Source of the DNA: Nitrospirillum amazonense
Lineage (GTDB): Bacteria > Pseudomonadota > Alphaproteobacteria > Azospirillales > Azospirillaceae
NCBI RefSeq assembly: GCF_007828035.1
Contig: NZ_VITV01000004.1
Location: 449,559 to 513,558 of the forward strand
Direction of reading: 5' to 3'
Length of the DNA stretch: 64,000 nt
The notes beneath the pieces were generated by a model. The model ran no database searches, was not told the origin of the DNA, and worked only from the letters and a program-made list of their open reading frames with translations. This document shows positions 45,152-55,746 of the stretch, one piece after another. Every line of letters starts with the position of its first letter. The stretch's first letter is position 1. The position numbers were made by a program, and so were the translations under genes.

Positions 45152-45856
45152 GTGGTTCAGACCATCGCGCTGGTTGACGATGACCGCAACATCCTGACCT
45201 CCGTCTCTATCGCGTTGGAGGCCGAAGGGTACGAGGTGCGCACCTACACCGACGGGGATGAGGCCCACCGCGCGCTCAGCTCGCGGCCGGTGGACTTGGC
45301 CGTGCTGGACATCAAGATGCCGCGCATGGACGGGATGGAGCTGCTGCAGCGCATCCGCCAGAACTCGGCCATGCCCGTCATCTTCCTCACCTCCAAGGAT
45401 GATGAGATCGATGAGTTGCAGGGCCTGCGCATGGGCGCCGACGACTACATCAAGAAGCCCTTTTCCCAACGTCTGCTGATCGAACGCATCAAGGCCCTGC
45501 TGCGGCGCGAGGTGTTGAACGCCGGCGGCGGCAAGGGGACGGTGGAGCCGGGCTCCGTCATGGTGCGGGGCGAGCTGGTGCTGGACAACGCCCGCCATTC
45601 CTGCACCTGGAAGGGGCAGGAGATCGACCTGACGGTGACGGAATTCCTGCTGGTGAAGGCGCTGGCCCAGCGTCCGGGCCATGTGAAAAGCCGCGACCAG
45701 CTGATGGACGCCGCCTATGGCGAGCACATCTACGTCGACGACCGCACCATCGACAGCCACGTGAAACGCCTGCGCAAGAAGTTCAAGGTGGCCGACGCGG
45801 ACTTCGCCCAGATCGAAACCCTGTACGGCGTGGGCTACAAATACCGCGACGCCTGA
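45152..45856 (+). CDS. chvI: Response regulator ChvI
   Basis: 234 residues from a GTG at 45152 (GAGGGG about 8 nt upstream). Receiver: acidic D9-D11, phospho-acceptor D53 in [14 protein letters not shown] in DDYIKKPFS. OmpR-type output with [32 protein letters not shown] and [39 protein letters not shown] is near-invariant in ChvI. With ChvG it controls envelope, acid and host-association genes in alphaproteobacteria. The kinase gene follows 10 bp later. Confidence 0.94.
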   Translation: MVQTIALVDDDRNILTSVSIALEAEGYEVRTYTDGDEAHRALSSRPVDLAVLDIKMPRMDGMELLQRIRQNSAMPVIFLTSKDDEIDELQGLRMGADDYIKKPFSQRLLIERIKALLRREVLNAGGGKGTVEPGSVMVRGELVLDNARHSCTWKGQEIDLTVTEFLLVKALAQRPGHVKSRDQLMDAAYGEHIYVDDRTIDSHVKRLRKKFKVADADFAQIETLYGVGYKYRDA

Positions 45857-45866
45857 GGCAAGGTAG

Positions 45867-47660
45867 ATGCTCAAGGATATGCTGGGACGACGTGCGGCCC
45901 CCGCCGGGGGGACCGCGGTGGCGCAGGAGATGGCGGCCGCGCCCCTGCGGCGCGGCGCCCAGGCGGAGGCGGACGGTGACGCCAAGCCGGTGGTGCGCGC
46001 CCGCCGGCGCCGGTCCTATGGCGTCATTTCCCCTCTGACGCGCCACATCCTGACCGTCAACCTGCTGGCGCTGGCCTTGCTGCTGTCAGGCCTGCTGTAT
46101 CTGGAGCGCTATCAGGACTGGCTGGTGCAACGCCAGCTGGACATCCTGACGACCGAGGCGCGCATCTTCTCCGGCGCCCTGGGCGAAGGCGCCATGGAGC
46201 CCAGCAGCGATGAGTTCAACGAGCCTGCGGGCACGATCTCCTGGACGCTGGCGGCCCAGATGGTGCGCCGCCTGGGCGACACCACCGACACCCGCTTCCG
46301 CCTGTACGATCCCAAGGGCAAGCTGCAGGCCGACAGCCGGGTGCTGAGCCTCGCCAAGGGCACCCGCGTGCAGATCGAGGAACTGCCGCCCCTGCCGGAC
46401 GGCAATCAGCTGACCCAGCTGGGCATAGACCTCTACAACGCCATCGTGCGGGCCCTGCCCACCCGTGATCATTTGCCGGTCTACGCGGAGAACCGGGCGG
46501 CCGACGGCAGCCATTTCCCCGACGTGCAGAAGGCCCTGAACGGCGAGGCGGCCACCCACGTCTGGCGCGTGGCCGGCGATGCCGGCAAGCAGGACATGGT
46601 GCTGACCGTGGCCGTGCCCATCCAGCGCTATAAGCAGGTGCTGGGCGCCGTGCTGATCAGCCGCAGCGGGTCTGAGATCGATACCGAGGTGCGCGAATTC
46701 CGCGTGAACATCCTGAAGGTGTTCGGCGGCGTCATCGTGCTGACGGTCCTGATGTCCATTTATCTCGCCAGCACCATCGTGCGTCCCATCCGCCGGCTGG
46801 CGGCGGCGGCCGACGACGTGCGCTACGGCCATGGCCGCCAGGCGGTACTGCCCGACTTCTCCGGCCGGCATGATGAAATCGGCGACCTGTCGCAATCGCT
46901 GCGCGCCATGACATCGGCCCTGTGGGACCGCATGGACGCCATCGAGCGCTTCGCCGCCGACGTGGCGCATGAGATCAAGAACCCCCTGACCTCCATGCGC
47001 AGTGCTGTGGAGACGGTGCAGCTGGTGAAGGATGAGACGCGGCTGCGCAAGCTGCTGGGCATCATCGCCGACGACGTAGGCCGCCTGGACCGCCTGATCA
47101 GCGACATCTCCAACGCCAGCCGCCTGGATGCGGAGCTGAGCCGCGCGGAGGCCAACTCCGTCGACCTGCGCCGCATGCTGACCATGTTCAAGGATATCCA
47201 TGAGAACACGCTGGGCGCCGCCCCAGACGGGGGGGAGGAGGATGGACCGCCGCCGGTGACGGTGGACGTGGAGCTGCCGCCGGCCAGCCGCAACCTGGTG
47301 GTCCCGGGCATCGAGGGCCGCCTGACCCAGGTGTTCCAGAACCTGATCTCCAACGCCCTGTCCTTCTCCCCGCCCGGGGGCAAGGTGGTGCTGGCGGCCA
47401 AGGTGGTGGGCGACAGGGTGGAGATCACCTGTACCGACGACGGTCCCGGCATCCCGGCCGGCAAGACCGAGGCCATCTTCGACCGCTTCTATACCGAGCG
47501 GCCGGCGGGCGAGAAGTTCGGCACCCATTCGGGCCTGGGCCTCTCCATCTCCAAGCAAATCGTCGAGGCCCACAACGGCCGCATCTTCGCCACCAACCGC
47601 ACGGACGCGACCGGCAAGGTGTTGGGTGCGGTGTTCACGGTGCAGCTGCCGCGGGGCTGA
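45867..47660 (+). CDS. chvG: Sensor histidine kinase ChvG
   Basis: 597 residues. N-terminal ~45 residues are cytoplasmic, then a first helix (about 60-80 LTVNLLALALLLSGLLYL), a periplasmic stimulus-sensing domain to about 280, a second helix (VFGGVIVLTVLMSIYLAS), HAMP (STIVRPIRRLAAAADDVRYG), phospho-acceptor H368 in FAADVAHEIKNPLTSM and an ATPase domain with N (FQNLISNALSFSPPGG), G1 (CTDDGPGIP) and G2 (THSGLGLSISKQI). It phosphorylates ChvI. Unlike the usual order, no hprK or PTS gene follows; trpB does. Confidence 0.94.
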   Translation: MLKDMLGRRAAPAGGTAVAQEMAAAPLRRGAQAEADGDAKPVVRARRRRSYGVISPLTRHILTVNLLALALLLSGLLYLERYQDWLVQRQLDILTTEARIFSGALGEGAMEPSSDEFNEPAGTISWTLAAQMVRRLGDTTDTRFRLYDPKGKLQADSRVLSLAKGTRVQIEELPPLPDGNQLTQLGIDLYNAIVRALPTRDHLPVYAENRAADGSHFPDVQKALNGEAATHVWRVAGDAGKQDMVLTVAVPIQRYKQVLGAVLISRSGSEIDTEVREFRVNILKVFGGVIVLTVLMSIYLASTIVRPIRRLAAAADDVRYGHGRQAVLPDFSGRHDEIGDLSQSLRAMTSALWDRMDAIERFAADVAHEIKNPLTSMRSAVETVQLVKDETRLRKLLGIIADDVGRLDRLISDISNASRLDAELSRAEANSVDLRRMLTMFKDIHENTLGAAPDGGEEDGPPPVTVDVELPPASRNLVVPGIEGRLTQVFQNLISNALSFSPPGGKVVLAAKVVGDRVEITCTDDGPGIPAGKTEAIFDRFYTERPAGEKFGTHSGLGLSISKQIVEAHNGRIFATNRTDATGKVLGAVFTVQLPRG

Positions 47661-47833
47661 AATCTCTCGTACGCGCAATTAAGTTGCTGGATCACGGGCC
47701 ATTGCGCATGGCGGGCATCAGGGCGCGGCGGCGCGGCCGGTCTTGAAATCGCCGCCAGGGCCGGTATCGTCGGCGGCCTACTCGCCCTTGGGTCCAACCG
47801 GGGTGAGCCCAGCTGACATGAGAGCGCCGCCCC

Positions 47834-49038
<1,205 letters not shown>

Positions 49039-49042
<4 letters not shown>

Positions 49043-49875
49043 GCAACACGAATTCCCGCATCGATCGCCGTTTCGCTGCCCTGAAGGCGGAGGGCCGCGC
49101 CGGCCTGGTCGCTTTCATCACTGCCGGCGATCCCGACCACGATACCTGCCTGGGCCTGCTGAAGGGTCTGCCGGGCGCCGGCGCCGACCTGATCGAGCTG
49201 GGCATGCCCTTCACCGATCCCATGGCGGACGGCCCGGCCATCCAGGCCTCCACCCTGCGGGCGCTGGCCGCCGGCGCCCGCATGACGCGCACGCTGGACC
49301 TGGTGAAGGCCTTCCGTGAGGGTGATGCCGACACCCCCATCATCCTCATGGGCTATTACAATCCCGTCTACGCCTATGGCGTGGACCGCTTCCTGGCCGA
49401 CGCCAAGGCGGCCGGGGTGGATGGCCTGATCGTCGTCGACCTGCCGCCGGAGGAGGATGGCGAGCTGTGCCTGCCGGCCCAGGCCGCGGGCGTCAACTTC
49501 ATCCGCCTGGCGACGCCGACCACGGACAAGGCCCGCCTACCGGCTGTGTTGGCCAACACCTCGGGCTTCATCTACTACGTTTCCATCGCCGGCATTACCG
49601 GTGCCGGTTCGGCCACCAGCGACGCCATCGCCGCCGCCGTGGCCCATCTGAGGACGGGGACCGACCTGCCCGTGGCGGTGGGTTTCGGCATCACCACCCC
49701 GGACGGGGCGGCCGACGTGGCCCGGGTGGCGGACGCCGCCGTGGTGGGCAGCGCCATCGTCCGCCGGCTTGAGGCCAACCTGGACGCGGACGGCAAGGCC
49801 AAGCCCGGCCTGGTGCCCGACGTGCTGGGTTTCGTGGGGGAGTTGGCGGCCGGGGTGCGCGGCGCGCGGAAATAG
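49039..49875 (+). CDS. trpA: Tryptophan synthase alpha subunit
   Basis: 278 residues from a GTG overlapping the trpB stop. Catalytic Glu in [19 protein letters not shown], the second acidic catalytic site in [11 protein letters not shown], and the phosphate-binding [11 protein letters not shown] and AAVVGSAIV loops. It cleaves indole-3-glycerol phosphate to indole and glyceraldehyde-3-phosphate. Translational coupling with trpB keeps subunits balanced. Confidence 0.97.
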
Positions 49876-49984
49876 GCTACAAGATCGGCTTTCACCTGTC
49901 CCGGGGGCGCGCCATCAGGCGCCGCCCCCGCTGGTGTTTGTCAGCGCCGGCCCTGGCCAGGCGAATGTCTTTAAGGTTAAGCAC

Positions 49985-50902
49985 ATGAACTGGCTCACTA
50001 ATTTCGTCCGCCCCAAGCTTCAGGCCCTGGTGTCCAAGAAAGAGGTGCCGGATAACCTCTGGCACAAGTGCCCATCCTGCGGCGCGATGATCTTCCACCG
50101 CGACTTGGAAGAGAACCTGCACGTCTGCCAGCACTGCGGCTTCCACATGCGCCTGGACCCCATGCAGCGCCTGAAGATGACGCTGGACGCCGGCTTCCAG
50201 ACCATCGAGCTGCCCAAGCCGGTGGTGGACCCGCTGAAGTTCCGTGACCAGAAGCGCTACACCGACCGCCTGAAGGACGCGCAGTCCAAGACCGGCCGCC
50301 CCGACGCCATCGTCGTGGCCCACGGCCGCATCGACGGCCGCCCGGCGGTGGTCGCCGCCTTCGACTTCACCTTCATGGGCGGCTCCATGGGCATGGCGGT
50401 GGGCGAAGGCCTGCTGGCCGCGGCCAAGCTGGCCGTGCTGCAGCAGGCGCCCCTGATCGTGGTGCCGGCTTCCGGCGGCGCCCGCATGCAGGAAGGCATC
50501 CTGTCGCTGATGCAGATGCCGCGCACCATCATCGCGGCCGAGATGGTGAAGGAGGCGGGGCTGCCCTATCTGGTCATCCTGACCGACCCGACCACCGGCG
50601 GCGTCACGGCCAGCTTTGCCATGCTGGGCGACATCCACATCGCCGAGCCCGGCGCGCAGATCGGCTTCGCCGGCGCCCGCGTCATCGAAAGCACCATCCG
50701 CGAGACCCTGCCGGAAGGCTTCCAGCGGTCGGAATACCTGCTGGAACACGGCATGGTCGACATGGTGGTGCACCGGCGCGAGATGAAGGGCATGCTGTCC
50801 CGCCTGATCGACCTGCTGCGCAGCCCCGGCCCCGGTGCCGACGTGGTGCGCATCCCCACCGAGCCGTCGCGCCCGCGCCCGGTGCCGGTGACCAGCCGCT
50901 AA
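49985..50902 (+). CDS. accD: Acetyl-CoA carboxylase carboxyltransferase beta subunit
   Basis: 305 residues from the ATG at 49985. Zinc ribbon C29-x2-C32 and C48-x2-C51 ([16 protein letters not shown]), then the crotonase-like carboxyltransferase core with [39 protein letters not shown] and [18 protein letters not shown]. With AccA it transfers carboxyl from biotin to acetyl-CoA, the first step of fatty-acid synthesis. trpA-accD-folC is a conserved proteobacterial order. Confidence 0.96.
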   Translation: MNWLTNFVRPKLQALVSKKEVPDNLWHKCPSCGAMIFHRDLEENLHVCQHCGFHMRLDPMQRLKMTLDAGFQTIELPKPVVDPLKFRDQKRYTDRLKDAQSKTGRPDAIVVAHGRIDGRPAVVAAFDFTFMGGSMGMAVGEGLLAAAKLAVLQQAPLIVVPASGGARMQEGILSLMQMPRTIIAAEMVKEAGLPYLVILTDPTTGGVTASFAMLGDIHIAEPGAQIGFAGARVIESTIRETLPEGFQRSEYLLEHGMVDMVVHRREMKGMLSRLIDLLRSPGPGADVVRIPTEPSRPRPVPVTSR

Positions 50903-50932
50903 GGCTGCGGCTTGAACGGAGGGGGGCATCCC

Positions 50933-52219
50933 GTGTCGGATCTGGACCAGGTGCTGGCCCGGCTGGGCCAGCTGCATCCCAAGGTCATCGACCTGTCGCT
51001 GGACCGCGTGAAGCGCCTGCTGGACCGGCTGGGCCGGCCGCAGGACCGCCTGCCCCCCGTCGTCCACGTCGCCGGCACCAACGGCAAGGGCAGCACCATC
51101 GCCTTCCTGCGTGCCATGCTGGAGGCGGCGGGCCACCGGGTACATGTCTACACCAGCCCCCATCTGGTCCGCTTCAACGAGCGGGTGCGCCTGGCCGGCC
51201 GCCTGGTGGATGACGCGGCCCTGGTCACCCTGCTGGAACGGTGCGAAGCCGCCAACCAGGGCGACCCCATCACCATCTTCGAAATCATCACCTGCGCCGC
51301 CTTCTTAGGGTATTCCGAGGTGCCGGCCGACGTGCTGCTGCTGGAGACGGGGCTGGGCGGACGGCTAGACGCCACCAACGTGGTGGACCGGCCGGCGGCG
51401 GCCGTCGTCACCCGAATCTCTTTCGACCACACCCAGTTCCTGGGCGACACGCTGGCGGCCATCGCGGGCGAGAAGGCCGGCATCTTCAAGGCCGGCTGCC
51501 CCGCCGTGGTGGGCCCGCAGGCGCCGGACGTGCCCCTGTCCGTCTTCCGTGACCGCGCCGCCGCGCTGGGCGCGCCGCTGGCCGTCGCCGGTGCGGACTG
51601 GTCGGCCCTACCCACCGCCGTCGGTTTCCGCTTCGAAGGCTTTGGCCGCACGCTGGACCTGCCCATGCCGGGCTTGCTGGGCGCCCATCAGATCGGCAAC
51701 GCCGGCACCGCCATCGCCGCCTTGCAGCACCTGCCCCTGACGGTGCAGGACGCCGACATCGTCACGGGCCTGGCCACGGTGGAGTGGCCCGGCCGCCTGC
51801 AGCGCCTGACGCGCGGGCCCTTGGCCCAGCTGCTGCCCGGCACGGAGCTGTGGCTGGACGGCGGCCACAACGACTCGGCGGGCGAGGTGCTGGGTGTGCA
51901 GGCGGGGCGCTGGACCGGCACCGGGGAGGTGCTGGATCTGGTGGTGGGTATGATCACCAGCAAGGTGCCGGCGGACTTCCTGCGGCCCATCGCCCCCTAC
52001 GTCCGGCGCCTGGCGGCGATATCCATCCCGGGCGAGGACGCGACCCGTCCCGCCGCCGACATCGCCGCCGCCGCCCGCGCGGTCGGCATCACCGACGTGA
52101 CCGAGGCCGGCAGCGCCGCCGAGGCCATCGCCGGGCTGGCGTCCCGGGGGGCGGCCCCGCGCACCTTGATCTGCGGGTCGCTCTACCTCGCGGGTTCCAT
52201 CCTGGCCGACAACGGCTGA
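50933..52219 (+). CDS. folC: Bifunctional folylpolyglutamate/dihydrofolate synthase
   Basis: 428 residues from a GTG at 50933 preceded by GGAGGGGGG. Mur-ligase fold: P-loop HVAGTNGKGSTIAFL (about residues 46-60), YTSPHLVRFNERVRL, LETGLGGRLDATN, SFDHTQFLGDTLAAIAGEKAGIFK, and C-terminal LWLDGGHNDSAGEV. It adds glutamate to dihydropteroate and folates. It ends 10 bp from the convergent TonB receptor gene. Confidence 0.95.
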   Translation: MSDLDQVLARLGQLHPKVIDLSLDRVKRLLDRLGRPQDRLPPVVHVAGTNGKGSTIAFLRAMLEAAGHRVHVYTSPHLVRFNERVRLAGRLVDDAALVTLLERCEAANQGDPITIFEIITCAAFLGYSEVPADVLLLETGLGGRLDATNVVDRPAAAVVTRISFDHTQFLGDTLAAIAGEKAGIFKAGCPAVVGPQAPDVPLSVFRDRAAALGAPLAVAGADWSALPTAVGFRFEGFGRTLDLPMPGLLGAHQIGNAGTAIAALQHLPLTVQDADIVTGLATVEWPGRLQRLTRGPLAQLLPGTELWLDGGHNDSAGEVLGVQAGRWTGTGEVLDLVVGMITSKVPADFLRPIAPYVRRLAAISIPGEDATRPAADIAAAARAVGITDVTEAGSAAEAIAGLASRGAAPRTLICGSLYLAGSILADNG

Positions 52220-52229
52220 CGCGCCGCCG

Positions 52230-54557
52230 TCACCAATGCACCTCCAGCGTGCCGCCGATGGTGCGCGGCGCGCCCAGGATGGCGCGGTTCTGGGACGTCA
52301 GGACGTACTGGGCGTAATGCTCGTCCGTGAGGTTGTTCACGAACAGGTAGGCGCCCCAAAGCCCCGTGTCGTAGCCCACGCGGGTGTTGGCGATGGTGCG
52401 GGCACCCACACGGTATTGGCCCTGCGTCGCGCCCACGGCGGTGAAGACCGCATCGCGCCAGTTGGCGTTGAGGTTGGCGACGAAGCCGCCGCCGAAATGC
52501 AGGTTCACGCCGCCCGCCACCGTCCAGTGCGGGGCATAGGGAAACTCGGACCCCGTCAGGTCCACGGTGGCGCTGCCGCCATTGGGTATGTGCAGCTCAT
52601 CGAACTTGGTGCGCAGATAGCCGACGGAGGCGTACCAGTCCACCACCGGGCTGATCTTGTGCGTGGTTTCAAGCTCAACGCCGTAGAGGTGGGATTTGCC
52701 GGCGTTGACGGTGTTGTAGTCGTAGACGTTGTCGCTGAAGCGGGCGGTGACCTGCTGGTCGCTCCAGTCCGTGTAGAAGGCGTTGGCGTTCACGGCCAGC
52801 GACCCGTCCAGCCAGGTGGAGCGGACGGAGCCCTCATAGTTCCAGCTGTATTCCGGATCATAGGGCACCAATGCCGCGTGGGCGGCGTTCTGGCTGGATC
52901 CGCCGGAACGATAGCCCCGCTGCACCGTGAAGGCCGTCACCAGGTCCGGCGTCCAATCCATGGAAACACCCGCCTTGGGCAGGAAGGCGTCGAAGGTGCG
53001 CTGGTTCGACGCGGTGGCCGAGGCCGCCTGGGCGACGATGCCGGCCACCCCCCGGTTGATGGCCTGGACGGCCAGGTTCAGCGGCGTCCCGGCGGCGCCG
53101 AAGGCGGCGGGGTCGGGATAGGTGCCGGTGAACTGCGTGGCCGTGCCGGCGCCATACCGGTTCTGCTCATGGTCGTAGCGGAATCCGGCCAGCAGCGACA
53201 GCCGGTCGGTCAGGCGATAGCGCCCGTCGCCGAACAGGGCCGCCGTCTCCACCTGTTGCGGTTGGTGGGCCTGGTAGTACACCGGGATCACGGGCAGGAC
53301 CTTGCCATAGGCGGCGCTGATGGCGCTGGCGGTGGCGGCTGGGAAGCCGGCGCCCCGCAGCAGGTTGGTGATGGTCGTCAGCGGCGTGGTGACGGTGACG
53401 TGGCTGTCGGCGTCGACGGCCAGGTCGCGGTTGTAGTACCACCCGCCCAGCAGGCCGCTGAACCGGTCGCCCGCATAGTTCAGGCGCAGTTCCTCGGTGT
53501 AGGTGGTGGCCTTGGTCTTGTTGTCGACCACCTCAATGTCCGCCGGGGTGCCGTCGCTGTCCTGGCTGGCGTCCTGACGCAACCGGTTCCAGGAGGCGAC
53601 GTTGGTGATGGTCAGCGCGTCGCTCAGCTTATAGGACAGGTTCAGGGTGGCGATGTCGGTATCCACCTTGCCGATGTTGGGGCGGTTGGAGAATGAGGTG
53701 CGGTGGTCGTAATAGTCCGGCACATCGGTGCGGACATATTGGTAGAGATAGCCGCCGTCGCGCCGCGTGCGGTCATAGCTCAGCACCGCCGTCAGGTCGG
53801 GCAGGGCCTTGGGCGTCCATTTCAGCTTGCCGCGCAGGTTCAGGGACCGTAGCGCGTCCTCGCGGTCGCCCAGCACCTTGTTCTCAATGATGCCGTCGTT
53901 GACGCGCCGCTCCGCCGCCACCCGCAGGCCCAGTTCATCCGCTACCAGCGGTCCGCCGGCCGCGGCGGAGAAGGTGCGCTCCTGCTGGTCGGTCCATTGC
54001 ACGCGGGCGTCGCCGGCCCAATAGTCGGCGGCAGGGTCGCGGGTGGTGATGACCACGGCGCCGGCCATGGCGTTCAGACCCTGGATGGTGGACTGCGGCC
54101 CGCGCAGGATTTCCACCTGCGCCACGTCCCACATGTCCGTCGGCCCGCCGAACAGGGCGGCGCCGGGTATGGGGGCCCCGTCGACATAGACGGTGGCCGC
54201 GTCGGCGTTGCCGGCATTGGACACGCCGGTGTTGCCGATGCCGCGGATGGTGAAGCCGGCGGCGCCGTAGGTCTGCGCGACGTTGGCCGTGCGGTCGTAG
54301 ATGTCCTGGATGGTCTGGATGTTTTCCTGGGCGATGCGCGCCGGCGTGGTGACGGCCACGCTGGTCGTCGTCTCCTTCAGCGTGCGGTTGGCCTTTTCAC
54401 CCGTGATGATGATGTCGTCCAGCGCCTCGCCCTCCGCGAGGGCATCCCCTGGGGCGGCGGCAGGCGTGGCCTCAGCGGCCAGCGCGGCCCCTGAAGGCGG
54501 CCAGGACAACGCGATCATGGCCAATAGCAGGAAGGAGTAGGTTGTTTTCGCTCGCAT
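52230..54557 (-). CDS. TonB-dependent outer-membrane receptor
   Basis: 775 residues. Signal peptide MRAKTTYSFLLLAMIALSWP cut near ALA (residues 26-28); TonB box DDIIITG at about 47-53; plug domain about 60-180 (QENIQTIQDIYDRTANVAQTYGAAGFTIRGIGN, then DMWDVAQVEILRGPQST); a 22-strand barrel follows and ends in TLEVHW with aromatic last residue. A Fur-like box lies just upstream, so the substrate is likely a ferric siderophore or heme, but it could be another ligand. No ABC transporter or exbB-type partner is adjacent. Confidence 0.93.
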   Translation of the reverse strand: MRAKTTYSFLLLAMIALSWPPSGAALAAEATPAAAPGDALAEGEALDDIIITGEKANRTLKETTTSVAVTTPARIAQENIQTIQDIYDRTANVAQTYGAAGFTIRGIGNTGVSNAGNADAATVYVDGAPIPGAALFGGPTDMWDVAQVEILRGPQSTIQGLNAMAGAVVITTRDPAADYWAGDARVQWTDQQERTFSAAAGGPLVADELGLRVAAERRVNDGIIENKVLGDREDALRSLNLRGKLKWTPKALPDLTAVLSYDRTRRDGGYLYQYVRTDVPDYYDHRTSFSNRPNIGKVDTDIATLNLSYKLSDALTITNVASWNRLRQDASQDSDGTPADIEVVDNKTKATTYTEELRLNYAGDRFSGLLGGWYYNRDLAVDADSHVTVTTPLTTITNLLRGAGFPAATASAISAAYGKVLPVIPVYYQAHQPQQVETAALFGDGRYRLTDRLSLLAGFRYDHEQNRYGAGTATQFTGTYPDPAAFGAAGTPLNLAVQAINRGVAGIVAQAASATASNQRTFDAFLPKAGVSMDWTPDLVTAFTVQRGYRSGGSSQNAAHAALVPYDPEYSWNYEGSVRSTWLDGSLAVNANAFYTDWSDQQVTARFSDNVYDYNTVNAGKSHLYGVELETTHKISPVVDWYASVGYLRTKFDELHIPNGGSATVDLTGSEFPYAPHWTVAGGVNLHFGGGFVANLNANWRDAVFTAVGATQGQYRVGARTIANTRVGYDTGLWGAYLFVNNLTDEHYAQYVLTSQNRAILGAPRTIGGTLEVHW

Positions 54558-54600
54558 TTTCGTCCCCGTCTTTTGTCGGGACCGTAAATGCTATGAAACT

Positions 54601-54619
54601 AAGAATCAATATCATTATT
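54601..54619 (-). promoter_or_regulatory. Fur-like box upstream of the TonB receptor
   Basis: On the minus strand AATAATGATATTGATTCT (54602-54619) resembles the Fur consensus GATAATGATAATCATTATC. It lies about 45-60 bp before the receptor start, in an AT-rich island within GC-rich sequence. Judged by eye. Confidence 0.55.
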
Positions 54620-54694
54620 AACAAGATTTTTAGACGTGGGTTGATGCGCTTCCCGGGAAGGCGGGCCTCAAGATGTGGCCCCGTGCGAAGCGCA

Positions 54695-54727
54695 AAGAAG
54701 AAGGCGGGCGCCCCGGGGACGCCCGCC
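54695..54727 (-). terminator. Terminator after trxA
   Basis: On the minus strand a GGCGGGCG arm (54720-54727) pairs with CGCCCGCC (54703-54710), followed by a T-rich tail TTCTTCTTTG. It lies 44 bp after the trxA stop. Confidence 0.7.
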
Positions 54728-54770
54728 TCTCTCTACCCGGCACATCCCGACCCCGGCGGGCCGGTTCAGA

Positions 54771-55097
54771 TCACAGGTTGGACTTGACCCAGTCGGTCAG
54801 GGCCTGCTTGGGCAGGGCGCCGACCTTGGTGGCGACCACTTCGCCGTCCTTGAACAGCATCAGGGTCGGCACGCCGCGCACGCCATATTTGCCCGGGACG
54901 TTGGGGTTGTCGTCGATGTCCAGCTTGGCCACCGTCAACTGGCCGTTCAGCTCTTCGGCGATGGACTCCAGGGACGGGGCGATCATCTTGCAGGGACCGC
55001 ACCAGGTGGCCCAGAAATCGACCAGCACCGGGCCGCCGGCCTTCAGCACGTCGGTCTCGAAGCTGCTGTCCGTCACCTTCACCGTATTCTCGCTCAT
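54771..55097 (-). CDS. trxA: Thioredoxin
   Basis: 108 residues. Active site W32-C33-G34-P35-C36 in [15 protein letters not shown], cis-Pro in [14 protein letters not shown]. It is a cytoplasmic disulfide reductant. The AAGGA before its ATG is a good ribosome site. trxA often lies close to addA in alphaproteobacteria; here three other genes and 3.2 kb come between. Confidence 0.97.
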   Translation of the reverse strand: MSENTVKVTDSSFETDVLKAGGPVLVDFWATWCGPCKMIAPSLESIAEELNGQLTVAKLDIDDNPNVPGKYGVRGVPTLMLFKDGEVVATKVGALPKQALTDWVKSNL

Positions 55098-55746
55098 AAC
55101 GCTATCCTTGGCTGCTAGGGCCCCAGGGCTTGGGGGTTCCTATGGTGGCCCTACCTAGTGCGGGTAGGTGCGCGGCGATTCCGCGCCCAGTTTCACCGAT
55201 AAATGTAGGTGCCCTGGGCGGGTATGGTCAAGGCGGGCCCGGATGGGGGTCAGGGCGGTGGCGGGGGCCCCTTGAAAAGCGGCAATACCTTCCCCTCTCG
55301 GTCCTAAAACGCAGAAAATGCCCAGTCGAAGACGGTGCGGGCTCAAGGTCATGGTATCGGGCCCGCGTACGCCGGGCCGCCAACGGCGGCGGGCCATCCT
55401 TGAAGACGGGGACGTTGGGCCATGGCCCGGTTGTTATGCCATCCTTGCTCGGTCTCTTTTCCGAGTCGTTTGAACTATTTTAACGCGACATCTATAGGCT
55501 TCTTTCCCTGGAGGCACGCGGGACGCACGTCCATCATGGGGGACGTGGCGCTGGCCCGGGATTTGCTTACAGAATTGTCCAGGGCCAGGTCGTGGCAGAC
55601 TGGGTGGAATTGGGTTTCATCACGTCCCGTCACAATTAATCATTTGTCTGGCATATTTCCTTTGGATAGGAGAGGCTGGGGTTCGCCCCCCCAAAATGGG
55701 GGAGCGGGCGGGGCCCGGGGGACAGCGGGGGGCGGCGGTTTCTGGG
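55098..55746. other. 649-bp gap upstream of the unknown gene pair
   Basis: No convincing gene. It should hold the trxA promoter (minus strand) and shows a candidate sigma-70 promoter at 55470-55498. Near 55685-55705 a CCCCCC/GGGGG hairpin precedes a G-rich stretch leading into the next gene. Confidence 0.5.
55470..55498 (+). promoter_or_regulatory. Candidate promoter for the unknown gene pair
   Basis: -35 TTGAAC (55470-55475), 17-bp spacer TATTTTAACGCGACATC, -10 TATAGG (55493-55498), in lower-GC sequence. If used, the mRNA leader would be about 240 nt long and include the G-rich hairpin region. Confidence 0.45.

Noticed and set aside
55130-55483. 117-codon frame in the gap after trxA
   Set aside because: It is Gly/Arg-rich, has no ribosome site and overlaps the trxA promoter region; composition is that of non-coding DNA.
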